A DNA stretch of 64,000 nucleotides, taken from contig BJKQ01000006.1 in NCBI GenBank assembly GCA_006538405.1, positions 1,077,001 through 1,141,000 on the forward strand, given 5' to 3'. A program made the position numbers and the translations under genes. Positions 45,875 to 56,353 of the stretch are shown in pieces; the stretch's first letter is position 1; every line of letters starts with the position of its first letter. Below the pieces are notes generated by a model. It did no database searches. It was not told the DNA's origin and saw nothing but the letters and a program-made list of their open reading frames with translations. The stretch is from Hansfordia pulvinata (Eukaryota > Ascomycota > Sordariomycetes > Xylariales).

Positions 45875-48598
45875 GTGAAGAATAATTCAAGACGGTCTCT
45901 CTCTCCCCAACTTCGCCTTGAAACCCCATACCACCAACGTTTCAGTCAAAAGCTGCCGACTCCAAAGCGACCATCGCAGGTTTTCCCAAGTGGTTTTGAA
46001 CATGGGCAGCTCCCCAAAGGGGATGAAGGGGCCGCGCTGCCTGCGGTGGGCGAGTCGCGCAAGATTTCCAGAGGGCGGTTTCCACCCATGCGGAGCAGCA
46101 TCGCTTGCCTAAGGTGTCGTCGAAGCAAGATTAAATGCGAGAATGATGGCGGCAGCAGTCCATGCGACAATTGCGTCAAGGCCCGCAAGGAGTGTGTTTT
46201 CAAAGTGCCCGATCCGAGCCCGGCACCGCCAAAGAGGGGTGAACCCCCTTCAGTCGCTAATAGAGAGCGAGATGGCGGGCCCGAACGGAAAAAGTTGAAG
46301 CGATTTGAGGACCTTTCCGTGTCAGATCACGAACAGTCAATGAACTATGCGGAAGAGGTTCTGTCGGCATCGTTCTTGACTGAGGATGTATGGGAACAAC
46401 TCCTGGACCTTTACAAACTGCATTTTGCCCCTGAGCTCTCTTTTCTGCATCTACCCACATTGAAGGAGAGGCTGGGGCGGAGATTCAGGTCTCAGCAGGC
46501 GGACACTGCGGGCGAGTTCACACTCCTCCTTCTCGGTGTACTCACGTTGACTGCTCGCTTCCACCCAGGCCTAGTCAGATACCTGTCGCATCCCCCAAAC
46601 TCCCAGTCTGGCAGCACACCATCGATAGCTTCTCAGTCTGAAACCGACCCGACCGCGGCGTCAGAGTACTACGCGGACGTCTTGACCATGGCTCTCGGCC
46701 CTTGGCGCGTACGAACGGTTTTGAAGACCGTGTCTGTCGAGAGAGTCCAAGCATGGCTTATGTTGGGACTCTATGAGTGGAGCCAAGCAACGCCCGAAAC
46801 GGGCATGTTGGGGGCCTGGACAGCTGCGGGAGCTGCCATCAGAGTTGCACAGTACCTTTCTCTTGGTTTCGGTGATCGCCCCTCCATCCTGCCCGTCACC
46901 AGACCCAAGAGCCCTCCTCGAGGACAGGACGGCTCTCAGCAGTCGCTCGCTGTCATGGACAAAGAGATCAGAAGGAGAACGATGTTCAGCTGCTTCATCA
47001 TCGACCGGATGCTCTCCTGCGGCAGGGAGCGCATTGTTGTGATCCAGCGAGACGATCTGCATATTCAACTGCCCTGTTCCGAGGATCGATTTGACCTGGC
47101 CATGGAGGTGCCCACTGGGTATTTGGGCGATGAACGCCGAGGCGTTGACGACAGTGTTCTGAGCAGGTTCATTCAACTGGTCGATATATGGGGTCAAATT
47201 TCCAAGTACAGTTCCCAAGGCGGTCGTCTGACAGAGGAATGTCCCCCATGGGATCCCAGCACCAAGTTCCACAAGTTGTGTGAGCAACTCGACGATTTCA
47301 CGACGGACCTTCCACACACCTTCACGTTCTCTCGGCACTCTCGCGACAACTACTACAGGCACGAGAATCACCAAGCTTCCAGCGTCTATGTGCTGATGCA
47401 CATGCTTCGGTGCGTTTCACAAATCATGTTACACCGCGAATACATCCCATTCGTTCCAATACGCTGCTCAGAACCCGAGGGGCCACTGGATCAACCCGTC
47501 TTTCCAAAAGGGGTAGCTCCGCCTGGTTGGTGGCGACAGAGTGCAGAGAAGATCTTCAAGGCTGCTAGAGACATTGTCGACTTGATTGACATATGCCAGA
47601 GAAAGGACCGGCTGCCTCAGTCAACGATCGTCCTCTTTGCCATCTGGACAGCTTGTTTCGTCAGCATTGTGGCCGTTCACTTTCCGCAGATGGACACTGA
47701 GAGGCACGTACTAAGCTACGGCTATCAGGACCCAACGAAAGAGCCTGGACAGGGAGATACTTTCCAGCACGGTGCCGTATCATTACCATTTCAGACCATG
47801 CATAAAATGTCAAATTGGCTCAAAATGGCTTCTACCTACGTGGATATTGCAAAGCGCATGGACAAATACTTCCACATGATCAAGAGCGACTTCAACAACT
47901 ATGAGCAGAGCAAAGCGCCAAGCGACAGAAGGAATCTCACCATCCGCGAGGGAGGCCCAGGCGGCGGCCTCGAGGAATACAAACAGCTGGTCCCGCATCT
48001 CAAAGACTTTGGTCCCTGGCGATCACACGAGCACGCTCAGATCGAGTCACTCGACAAGGCAAGAGCATCTGCATTCGCGGCAGAACGTGGCGGTTCTACT
48101 GGACCCGAAGGCTCGGGCTCACGATCCGCCATGTCCACTCCAGCCCTCTCATTCAAAGCTATCAACCGAGCTGGCACGCCCATCCTTCCGGCTCCGGAGC
48201 CCCAGTCATCACCCAACTACAGGCCGTCAAATCTTCCCGTTTCTCTGTCCGAGTCTTATGCCGATTCGTGGAGACACCATAGCGTGTTACCCACCTCAGT
48301 GGCATTGCCGCCCCCGCAGGGCTATGTCGCCGCTCCTGCAACCGGGGCAGATGCGACGAGCGCGATGCCGCAAGGGAACGAAGTTGGTTTCTCACCAATA
48401 GGGGTCTCATCTGAAGAGTTCTTCACCCAGCTGCGAAAGCAAGAGCCGTTGCGATGGGGCACAACTGGCGATCTTGGGTATTTCTCCATGGGACACTCCC
48501 AGGAAACCGATCTTCCCTTTATGGGTGACGGGATGCCGGGCTCGTCTTCTTCGGCTGATGGCGCCTTTGCATACCTGCAACAGACGAGCGGCTTTTGA
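45875..48598 (+). CDS. Zn2Cys6 transcription factor with fungal-specific TF domain
   Basis: Single open frame of 907 residues. The binuclear zinc cluster is at residues 78-107 with canonical spacing C78-x2-C81-x6-C88-x8-C97-x2-C100-x6-C107 (CLRCRRSKIKC ... CDNCVKARKEC), followed by a Pro-rich linker. The middle-homology region (Fungal_trans, about 270-430) is visible as LGPWRVRTVLKTVSVERVQA, WLMLGLYEWSQA, GAWTAAGAAIRVAQYLSLG, then RRRTMFSCFIIDRMLSCGRE and the LPCSEDRF motif. The C-terminus is Ser/Pro/Gly-rich and may activate. It is nuclear, and binds CGG-type half-sites in known relatives. The ATG at 45875 is the first in frame; RGRFPPMRSSIAC at about residue 66-78 contains a second ATG (codon 72, about 46088) directly before the zinc cluster, which may be the true start. 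I do not recognise the target pathway. Confidence 0.92.
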   Translation: MKNNSRRSLSPQLRLETPYHQRFSQKLPTPKRPSQVFPSGFEHGQLPKGDEGAALPAVGESRKISRGRFPPMRSSIACLRCRRSKIKCENDGGSSPCDNCVKARKECVFKVPDPSPAPPKRGEPPSVANRERDGGPERKKLKRFEDLSVSDHEQSMNYAEEVLSASFLTEDVWEQLLDLYKLHFAPELSFLHLPTLKERLGRRFRSQQADTAGEFTLLLLGVLTLTARFHPGLVRYLSHPPNSQSGSTPSIASQSETDPTAASEYYADVLTMALGPWRVRTVLKTVSVERVQAWLMLGLYEWSQATPETGMLGAWTAAGAAIRVAQYLSLGFGDRPSILPVTRPKSPPRGQDGSQQSLAVMDKEIRRRTMFSCFIIDRMLSCGRERIVVIQRDDLHIQLPCSEDRFDLAMEVPTGYLGDERRGVDDSVLSRFIQLVDIWGQISKYSSQGGRLTEECPPWDPSTKFHKLCEQLDDFTTDLPHTFTFSRHSRDNYYRHENHQASSVYVLMHMLRCVSQIMLHREYIPFVPIRCSEPEGPLDQPVFPKGVAPPGWWRQSAEKIFKAARDIVDLIDICQRKDRLPQSTIVLFAIWTACFVSIVAVHFPQMDTERHVLSYGYQDPTKEPGQGDTFQHGAVSLPFQTMHKMSNWLKMASTYVDIAKRMDKYFHMIKSDFNNYEQSKAPSDRRNLTIREGGPGGGLEEYKQLVPHLKDFGPWRSHEHAQIESLDKARASAFAAERGGSTGPEGSGSRSAMSTPALSFKAINRAGTPILPAPEPQSSPNYRPSNLPVSLSESYADSWRHHSVLPTSVALPPPQGYVAAPATGADATSAMPQGNEVGFSPIGVSSEEFFTQLRKQEPLRWGTTGDLGYFSMGHSQETDLPFMGDGMPGSSSSADGAFAYLQQTSGF

Positions 48599-51500
48599 AT
48601 GCGTAGAAATATGGAACAGGTAATGGGCATATGTATCAGGTTTTAGGGTACTTAAAGTTATGAGGCGTTGGGTGTGAGGGGATTTTTTACACCCCGAGTG
48701 GGAGAGGCCTGGTCTCGTTGTTGAAGCAGACGAGACGCACCAGGGCCGTTTGAAGCAATCAGCTTTAGCATTTTCATTCTCAACAGCTCTTCACTTACTA
48801 AGAATCGCTGATTTGAGAGCACAGAGTGTGGTTCCAGGGCCTCGGGCCAGCGAATCCCGTCCTAATCAGGTAAACCACGTCGGCGCGAGGCTGACTGACT
48901 GGGAGAGCAACAACTCGCCCACCAGGGCTTTTGCGCAAGTCAGTATGAAGAGGAGTTGCGGTGACCGTTCCGGTCTCTTTGTCTGCAGCACGATTCCAAG
49001 GTACTCGTTGCCGGCGTACGGCCTTCTTTGAGCGATTGGAATGCACACTTCGTTCTGTGTTTTCTTACATCTTGTCTGCTCTCCCTTTGAGCAAGGAGAC
49101 GGCACCCCTTTCAAACCCGGCAGACATAGCTGCAGACAGCGGGCTTCAGCAGCAGATCCCAAGTGTTCCAGGCGACTCGTCCACGGTGTTGCCTGGCAGC
49201 TCGAGAGCCGTAGTACGAGTACTCTATCGATCTCGGAGACGATGCTGGGAACTGGGGACCTTGGCCCGAGCACGTGAATCAAACGCTGTACGGAGCACCA
49301 CCCACAGCGACAAGCACTCGTACGCACGCAGCTGCCGTTCTGGGTTTAGTGAGGGGGGTCAGGGGTGGGTTTCGCCTCACTATGCCCTGCAAAGACACAC
49401 TCTCACTTAACACGCCCTGGTCTCCCTTTTACTCCCTTTGGTACACTCACACACCACACACGCGAGCGCGCATCCTTCATGGGTGCCGCTCAGGCTCTGA
49501 TGGTTTCACGTTGTCCAGGGACTGGATTCTTTCTTCTTGGAACTCCGCCGAGAGAACACTCGCGGTGCGCCAGAATACTCGTACCGCTGCAAATCGACGT
49601 CCCATGGTCCTTGGAAAGGCAAAGCCGGATTGAGCGAGGCACAATGCCTACTTACCATGGATACCTAGGTACACACCCACCAGATGAGGCCAGCCGTACT
49701 CCAGTGCTACCCTCGGTGCAGTGGAAAGAGGGGGTCGGGACCGTGCCTCCTTTTGCACGGGGCGATCTAGAAACTGCCTGGATGTGCCTGCATTCTCGAG
49801 TGACGTCGCGACGTCTCCGGCCGCCGAGGACGGATGACGGCAGCGTTTCACGCAACTCGGCGGAAACCGCCGAAGAGCTTCCACCTCGCAGAAGAGGGGC
49901 GGGGAGGGCGCGTCCCTTCCACAACCAGCCGTCATAGAGGAACCCGTCTATGGGCGGGCGGCTCTTCGGCATGTGCGAAAGTCAGCATTGCTAGCGTACT
50001 CAGGTAATTTGCATGCGAGTGAAAGGCTTGAGTGCCTGCACGAGCACGAGTATGCCGAGGAGCTACGGGTAAGGCCCATCAATGCTAGTGGGCCCGCGGC
50101 TAGGTTCTTCTGGAATTCCGGGGGCTTCGGCCTCGCCCGAGCGCTGGGCTGCTCTTGTGGCAGTTATATTGAAATTGGAAGATTACAGAGGGCAACCTAT
50201 CGGGACTAGATAACAGAGTACTTGTACCTACCTATTTGCTGCTTCGTATCCTCGCCAGCTTCTGAAAGGGCTGGCCAGCGAAAGTCGAGACTCCCGGCGC
50301 GCGCGCGCGCGCGCACGCAGCCACGCGCAGACGCGGCCCAGACACCCATCTCTGGTGCTCGTACTAATAAGAGTCGCAGCGGGTTTCGCACGTTTCGATC
50401 GGCGGCTGGGGGTTCTCAAAGTAACGTCATGTCTCACCAGCGCGAGAACCCCCTCCCCTCCCCCGGGGTTCTTCCGCCATCGATTGAAGCGACGCGTGAC
50501 TGCGCGGGCAGAACTGGAAGTCGGCAGACAGGGCACATGGGCGATGGCTCGTGCAGGCCGTCCCTGTACCATGCCAAAGTCGCATTTGCGACCGGCAGCA
50601 GCAAGATCAGAGAGTGCATAGGCCTGAAGCCGCGAAGCATGGGCTCGTAGGTAGTAGAGCATGGGCGCAGTGGAGCTTGCGCGGATGGGGCTCGGGTGGC
50701 GATTTCATGTTGATGGAGGGGGGATTCGACCAAGGGCCATGTCTAATCGTACAGGTCCTATCTAATTATGTGGTGCTTGGAGGGGGGCTCACTTTGGGAA
50801 CGTGCCTACGAGTACACCTGACACTTCCCAAGTACGCCAAGGTACCACCTACCTGCGAAAGCGGCAGATGCCCGCTCGCAAAGGACCCCTCAAATGTTGG
50901 AAACCCCCGCCTCGGCGAAGAGGTGAATAAAGGCACAAGCAAGGGCCCAAACACCCATCCGCAATCCCCATCCGTTTGTCAGTTACTTGTCGGTACCCAA
51001 GATATGTATATCCTCGCATCTACATAAGTTAGTGTGGGTCGCAGATGGGTACCGCAAAGCCTCCCCCGGGCGCGTGTGTCGGGAGTTGGCCCCAGCTCGG
51101 CGCCGATCTCATGCTATAGTGCCCGCGCCAGCCAATGGCGGGGCGGCTCTGGCAGATGTTGCGGTGCGCGGCGGGGGGAGTCGCGACGGCATCCATGGAT
51201 AAGGTACGCGTAGCTCCAGCTAGGGGCTCGCGGGGCTGCAGTTACGAGTACTCCGTAGGGGTTCTCCCAGCACCACCGACCCCAGCACTGGGACCCCCGT
51301 GCCCCCCAAGGCGTGGCAGGCACGTGCCAGGGTCCCGACGCGCAGTGCCACTGCCCAGCTGCTGCAGGCGCCGGCAGAGAGCCCGTGCCCCCTTTGGGTT
51401 AGCGTCCAAAGCATCTCGCGGCTTATTCTTACGGCAGGTACATTCTTCTACAGTTATTAGTGCGCCCCGTTGCCTATCGTGCTGTACTCGTAAGCGCCTG

Positions 51501-51764
51501 CCGAAGGCCTCGAAGACCACAGCCGCCGACCAGCGACAATGCCACCGCCTGGCATTGGCTGGGCGTCGTTTCAACCCCCTCATGTATTGGATGGGAGCTT
51601 TCCTCTTCGCGGCCCCGCGCCAGCCCACCGCCGCCGCTGCTTTCATCCCACCCACACCCGGCCAGACCAGGGGAGTTTGTCTCCTTGTTTGGCCTGCCGC
51701 CGCCGCCGCCGCCGCCGCCCCACGATGGCATGTCGCCAGAGACAAAAGACCGCCGTCGCCGACA
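48599..51764. other. Intergenic, no gene seen
   Basis: Begins with the 3' region of the transcription factor. TACTCGTA-family sites at 49214, 49576, 51243 and 51485, the one at 51243 overlapping a TACTCCGTA (51249-51257). TACCTAGGTA-like string at about 49660-49672. No supported frame. Confidence 0.5.
50297..50314. repeat. (GC)9 dinucleotide repeat
   Basis: Alternating purine-pyrimidine run of the kind that can adopt Z-DNA in vitro. Confidence 0.85.
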
Positions 51765-52112
51765 ATGGGCCAAGACTCTGCCTTGTTCCTCCTCGTCCGA
51801 GCCCCCTCTCAAGCTCTGCTCTGCTCAGCACGGCCCTTCCTATCTGGCTCGCCACCCCCCCCCCCCCCCCCAGCCCTGCTCGCTCCCCCGGCTCGTTCTG
51901 GCTACATACCTACCAATCCGATCTACGACGCGTACCTCGCCTACGTTGGCATGCTCGCTGACACAATCTCGCCGGCTGATCGATCACGGGCCCAGAAGGC
52001 TGGCTCTGATCCTCGCGCCAACTCTGCCTCGTCATCGAAGTCTGCGGCTGCCGGCAGCCTTGGCTCGATCTTCAACGGACGGACTAGCCGACTGTCGCAG
52101 ATCCAGCCATAG
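51765..52112 (+). CDS. Doubtful small protein
   Basis: A frame of 115 codons from ATG 51765 to TAG 52112. The last 70 residues (SGYIPTNPIYDAYLAYVG ... SLGSIFNGRTSRLSQ) read like a real protein, with balanced composition and aromatic residues. The first part is a Pro run encoded by a 17-base C tract (51855-51871) of unsure length, and could equally be a polypyrimidine tract with an AG acceptor at 51872-51873, making the real start an upstream exon. No family recognised, no signal or membrane segment in the credible part. It lies 0.5 kb before the S28 peptidase gene on the same strand. Confidence 0.35.
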   Translation: MGQDSALFLLVRAPSQALLCSARPFLSGSPPPPPPPALLAPPARSGYIPTNPIYDAYLAYVGMLADTISPADRSRAQKAGSDPRANSASSSKSAAAGSLGSIFNGRTSRLSQIQP

Positions 52113-52593
52113 ACACACGAGGCGGAAAGGGTCTTCGGGATGCCTGTGAACCCATGAGGCTAGGCGGCTGGCCCAGGCTTTGGTCTCGATCAACCTCAAA
52201 CAAGAGGCCCGCTAAACAGGGCCTTTGTGCTTGAACGTCTTTGGGACGATTTGCCCGGCATAGTATAATTGATTGCCCCGGCCGCTGTCATCTCTGTCAT
52301 GCGGTCCCCTTTTGCCCTCTTTTGGCTGCTTCTATTCTTGTTCTCTCTCCCTTGATCAATGCTTCTTCGGGGCTCTCCGGTTCTGCTGGGCATGCTGGGC
52401 ACCCTCACGATATACTTGTATACTCCTTTCGCCTTTCTGCTCATTCTCCCAGCCTCCATGTCGGCGTCTCAATAATACCTTTGTTGCCTATTCCGCCCTC
52501 GGCCTTTTACCCTTCTCAGCCCATGACCTCCTTGCTCTTCTTCTCGCCCATCTCTGCCTCTCGCTGGCTACATCTCCATGCCAGTACCTCATC
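52113..52593. other. Intergenic, probable S28 promoter and leader
   Basis: Pyrimidine-rich from about 52290 to 52590, as is usual before fungal starts. Nothing else seen. Confidence 0.55.
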
Positions 52594-54380
52594 ATGAAGG
52601 CAGCTTTCACATTCACAGCGGCCCTGCTGCCCTTCTGGCCAGTTTCACCCAAGTGGCCGCGACTATACAAGCGAGAGATCTCCACCTCAAAATGCACAGC
52701 AATTTCGGAATCAAGATGCTCGCGCTGGACGATGACCATCTCGACAAAGTGGGGAATTCGACCTTTGACCAACCCATCGATCACCAAGATCTGGGCAAGG
52801 GCACTTTCAAACAAAGATTCTGGTGGAACGCCGAGTTCTACGAGGAGAACGGTCCGGTCTTTCTCTTCAACCCGGCGAGACTTCGGCTGAAAACATGCTC
52901 GGCTACATGACCGACAAGTCGCTTCCGGGCTTCTACGCCAAGCAACTCAAGGGCGCTGTCGTCATCCTCGAGCATCGATATTGGGGAGAGTCGGTACCCT
53001 ACCAGAAGCTCACGGCCGAAACCTTGCAGCCCCTCAACCTTCCAAACTCCATCATGGACGTGGTCAACTTTGCGAAAAACGTCGACTGCGAATTCTGCGA
53101 AGGAGGCACCTGCAACGCCGACGAGAACCCGTGGGTCCTCATCGGAGGCTCCTACAGCGGGGCTCTGGCAGCTTGGACGAGCCAGAAGATGCCCGGCACT
53201 TTCGCCGCCTACCACGCCTCGTCTGCCGTTGTGCAGACCGTACACAGTTTTTGGCAGTATTTCTCGCCGGTGGAGGAGGCCCTCCCCCGCGACTGCAGCG
53301 ATCGCGTTAAGAAGGTGATCCTGCACGTGGACACAATCCTCGCCCAGCAGGATGTAAGTCAGCCCCTAGCCCGCCCCTTCCAACAGTCGTGCTAACGTTC
53401 TCTCGCAGCCGGATGCCGTCAACAAGCTCAAGACGCAGTTCAACCTGCAGAACCTCAACACGGCCGACTTTGCCGACACGCTCGCCGATCCCTTCAGCGC
53501 GTGGCAGGGAGACCAAGGCACGACACGCAAGTTCTGTGACCACCTCGCCAGTGCGGGCCCGGCTCCAGCCAAAACACGCCGCGGCTACGATGCCGGGCTC
53601 GCTGCCACCGTCGAGGCCTATGCGTCCTGGATCAGGCGGAACAGTGGTTGCGGAGACGGTGGCGCCAACTGCAACACGTACGACCCAAACATCCAGTGGA
53701 ACACTCCAGATCAGGTCGACGATTCACGCCCGTGGCAGTGGATGCTGTGCAATGAGCCGTTCGGTAAGTCGCCCCGTAACATTCAGAAGCCGCCACGAAG
53801 ATTAACAGCTAATGTTGTCACAGGTTGGTATCAAGTCGGACCAGATGCGTCAGACGGAACAAACATTATCAGCGCCGGCTTACACGCCGACCATTACTCA
53901 AGTCAGTCCTCATTCGTCCCCTACCGATGCTGCCGGCCTGCTAACCCATGCTTTCTAGGACGATGCCCGCTCATGTTTCCCGAGGCCAACGGGGCCACGG
54001 TTGGCACGCTGCAGGGGTGGACCGAGGAAGACATCAACGACTGGACAGGCGGGTGGTTAGCCCCTTACGACCGCGTCATCTTCGTCAACGGGCGTCTAGA
54101 TCCATGGAAAAGCGCCACGCTGTCGAGTAACTACCTACCTCCCGGCGTCATTGCCGCCGCCGGCAATCCGAACGCCCCCGTCCTGGTCGTCGAGGACGGC
54201 GTTCACTGCCCCGAATTTTGGATCGATCACAACAACCCTAACACCTGGCCTGTAGTCCAGAAGTCCGTCGAGACGATGCGTGGCTGGGTCGGCGAATGGC
54301 GACCTTCAGGGGTAGGAGGCCTGCAGAGCCGCATCGACTACACCGAGCCTGGCACATCCATCATCACCGTCCCCCCCTAA
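52594..54380 (+). CDS. Secreted family S28 serine peptidase (two apparent frameshifts)
   Basis: Exons 52594-53353, 53409-53763, 53824-53901 and 53959-54380; introns of 55, 60 and 57 nt with GT-AG ends and CTAAC-type branches. Two single bases are missing in exon 1 (about 52630 and 52873); restoring both gives 538 residues in one frame. Residues 1 to about 26 (MKAAFTFTAALL then ASFTQVAATIQA) are a signal peptide split by the first frameshift. Family S28 (lysosomal Pro-X carboxypeptidase type) signs: FDQPIDH, KQRFWWNAEFYEENGPVFLF, HRYWGESVPY, nucleophile Ser in GGSYSGALAAW (codon 53150), Asp in NGRLDPW (54099) and His in GVHCPE (54204). Fungal members cleave after proline in acidic secretions. 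An upstream ATG at 52578 opens the second frame but lacks a signal peptide. Genes on this strand around it are unrelated. Confidence 0.88.
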
Positions 54381-55052
54381 TATGGAAAGGGATCGCCTGA
54401 CAGTCTCGCAATCTTCATTTTAACCCTACCCGGGATAATCGTGCCCGGTTTCCGCACAACCATCGAGCGAACGATTTCTTCGCACACATTTCACCAACCT
54501 CTATACCAGGGATGGCCCCAGGCGCACCGAGAGCAATAGTGCTGGTTGGATACGAACAAAAAGCTAATTCTGGATGCATTTTCTTGGGCGTTGGGAAGGC
54601 ATTGGCATTCTACCGCGAAGGCATAGATGAGCAGGGCGTTCCTCTGCAATTCAGTCCTTCCCTTTTCCTTTTTTGATCTCCGACTTTTCCCTTACTTTTT
54701 TGAGATACCTTTTCCTCTTTCTTGTCCCGCATTAGAGTAAACCGCAATGGTGGTGCATATATTGATACCGACACATTTACAGGTATATGAAGAGTATATA
54801 GAAACACTTTAATATCATGATTCACCAGTATCTTTTGATTCGCAAAGCGACCCTGGTTCCTTTTGGGTGATAGCCCAAAAGGAATAGCCTCGTCACTTGC
54901 TCACCGCCCTACATCATTCATCCCTTGTGATGGCAGAAGGACTTGAAGCTGGGATCTGATACGCGTCCAGGCAAGCGTGTCTGATGTTGCTCCAGGGGAA
55001 TCCCGGTACCCTCTTTCTCTCTCTTGTTTTATAGCTGGTGCGCAAATCAATC
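54381..55052. other. Convergent intergenic, no gene seen
   Basis: 3' regions of the S28 peptidase (+) and the radical SAM gene (-). Contains pyrimidine-rich and AT-rich stretches only. Confidence 0.6.
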
Positions 55053-56353
55053 TCACATCGCAAAACCGTCGTGTTTGGGTGGGTCGTTGAACCTCCACAG
55101 GCCAGCGGCTTCCGCAGCCCGTCTCACAGAAGACACCTCGTCGCTATGCACTGGTCGATTGATCTCGGCGTATCTTACCTCGTCTTTCGGTACTCTGAGC
55201 GCATCATCTACTGGCCCTGCTCCTGGCTCTGCCTCCTTTTCCCGGCTGGCCCGGCTGGTGCGACGCGTAGGCTTGCCAACGTGCGCGTCGGGCCGATACT
55301 GTTCCATGATGTTGACGAAGGTGTCGGGCGACACCTTCGCAGCCAAGAAGCGCATGATTTCGGCACCCTCGGCTTCTTTACCCGGCATGACGAGATGGCG
55401 GACGAGCAGACCCGACTGGGCGACGCCGTCGGCAGTGAAGCACAGGTCGCCAACCTGGCGGTGCATAGCACGGACACTCTCGGCAGCGGCGGCGGGATAT
55501 CCTTCAGCCTTGAGCAGGCGGCGAGCGGTATCCGGCTGCCAGACTTTGAAGTCGGGCAGATAGATGTCGACAAGCCCATCCATGAGGGTCAGCGAGTCGG
55601 GCGAGTCAAAGGCGCTGGTGTTGTAGACGATGGGGACGCGCAGGCCCAAGTCACGGGCAGCCAGGATCGCCAGAGCGACCTGCGGCACCACGTGCTCAGG
55701 TGTGACGAGGTTGATGTTGTGCACGGCTCCGACGTCCTGCAGCTTTACAAACCACTGAGCCAGCTGTTCGGGCGTCAGATCAAAGCCATTGCGCTGGTGC
55801 GCAATGTCGTGGTTCTGGCAGAAGGTGCAGCGCAGGTTGCATCCGGAGAAGAAGACGGAGCCGCTGCCATTGTGGCCCTGGATGCAGGGTTCTGGGCCAA
55901 GGGTCGTTAGATTTGCTGTGTGAGCCTGCCGAGTATGCATGTATGTATGCACAGTTCGGCTCAAGTCCTTTGAAACTCACCCTCTCCAAAGTGCGGCGCA
56001 ATGGTGTTGACCTTGACATCGCGGCCTATCAGACACATGCCCGTCGTCTCAAAGCGGTTGACGCCGCACAGGCGCGGGCACAGGTTGCAGCGTCGCAGGT
56101 GGGCGAGAGCGGTCTCGTGCTTCTGGACGACCTGCGCGTCGGTCAACAGCCGATACCGCGGGGTGTAGTCGTCGAGCAGGAAAGGAGGCGCTAGGTGCAA
56201 GGCGCGGCGGGCCGGCGGAGGGCCGCGCGCAAGGAAGCCGGAAGCCGAGGAAAGCAACGACGACGACGATGGCGACAAGAGCAGCCGATGAGACGAGGCG
56301 AGGCCGAGAAGAGCACGCACGGCGCGGGGGCTCGCGCCTGCGGGTGTGGTCAT
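55053..56353 (-). CDS. Radical SAM protein, pyruvate-formate-lyase-activase-like, probably mitochondrial
   Basis: Exons 56353-55981 and 55891-55053 joined in phase 1 across an 89-nt intron (GTGAGT donor, CCCAG acceptor); 403 residues. The cluster motif C-x3-C-x2-C is SGCNLRCTFCQN (C142, C146, C149), preceded by HFGEEPCIQG, a block typical of bacterial radical SAM proteins related to PFL-activating enzymes. A second Cys group lies upstream (RCNLCPRLCG and GMC; C89, C92, C96, C107) and could bind metal. Later blocks: VPIVYNTSAFDSPDSL, DIYLPDFKVW, GLLVRHLVMPGKE, PDTFVNIMEQYRPDAH. The first 58 residues are rich in Ser, Ala, Leu and Arg and almost free of acidic residues, so mitochondrial import is likely (inference). 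The substrate is not known; there is no pyruvate formate lyase gene nearby. Divergent from the dehydrogenase gene at 57518. Confidence 0.88.

Noticed and set aside
50228..50662. 144-residue frame over the GC repeat
   Set aside because: Open because of the repeat; no motif.
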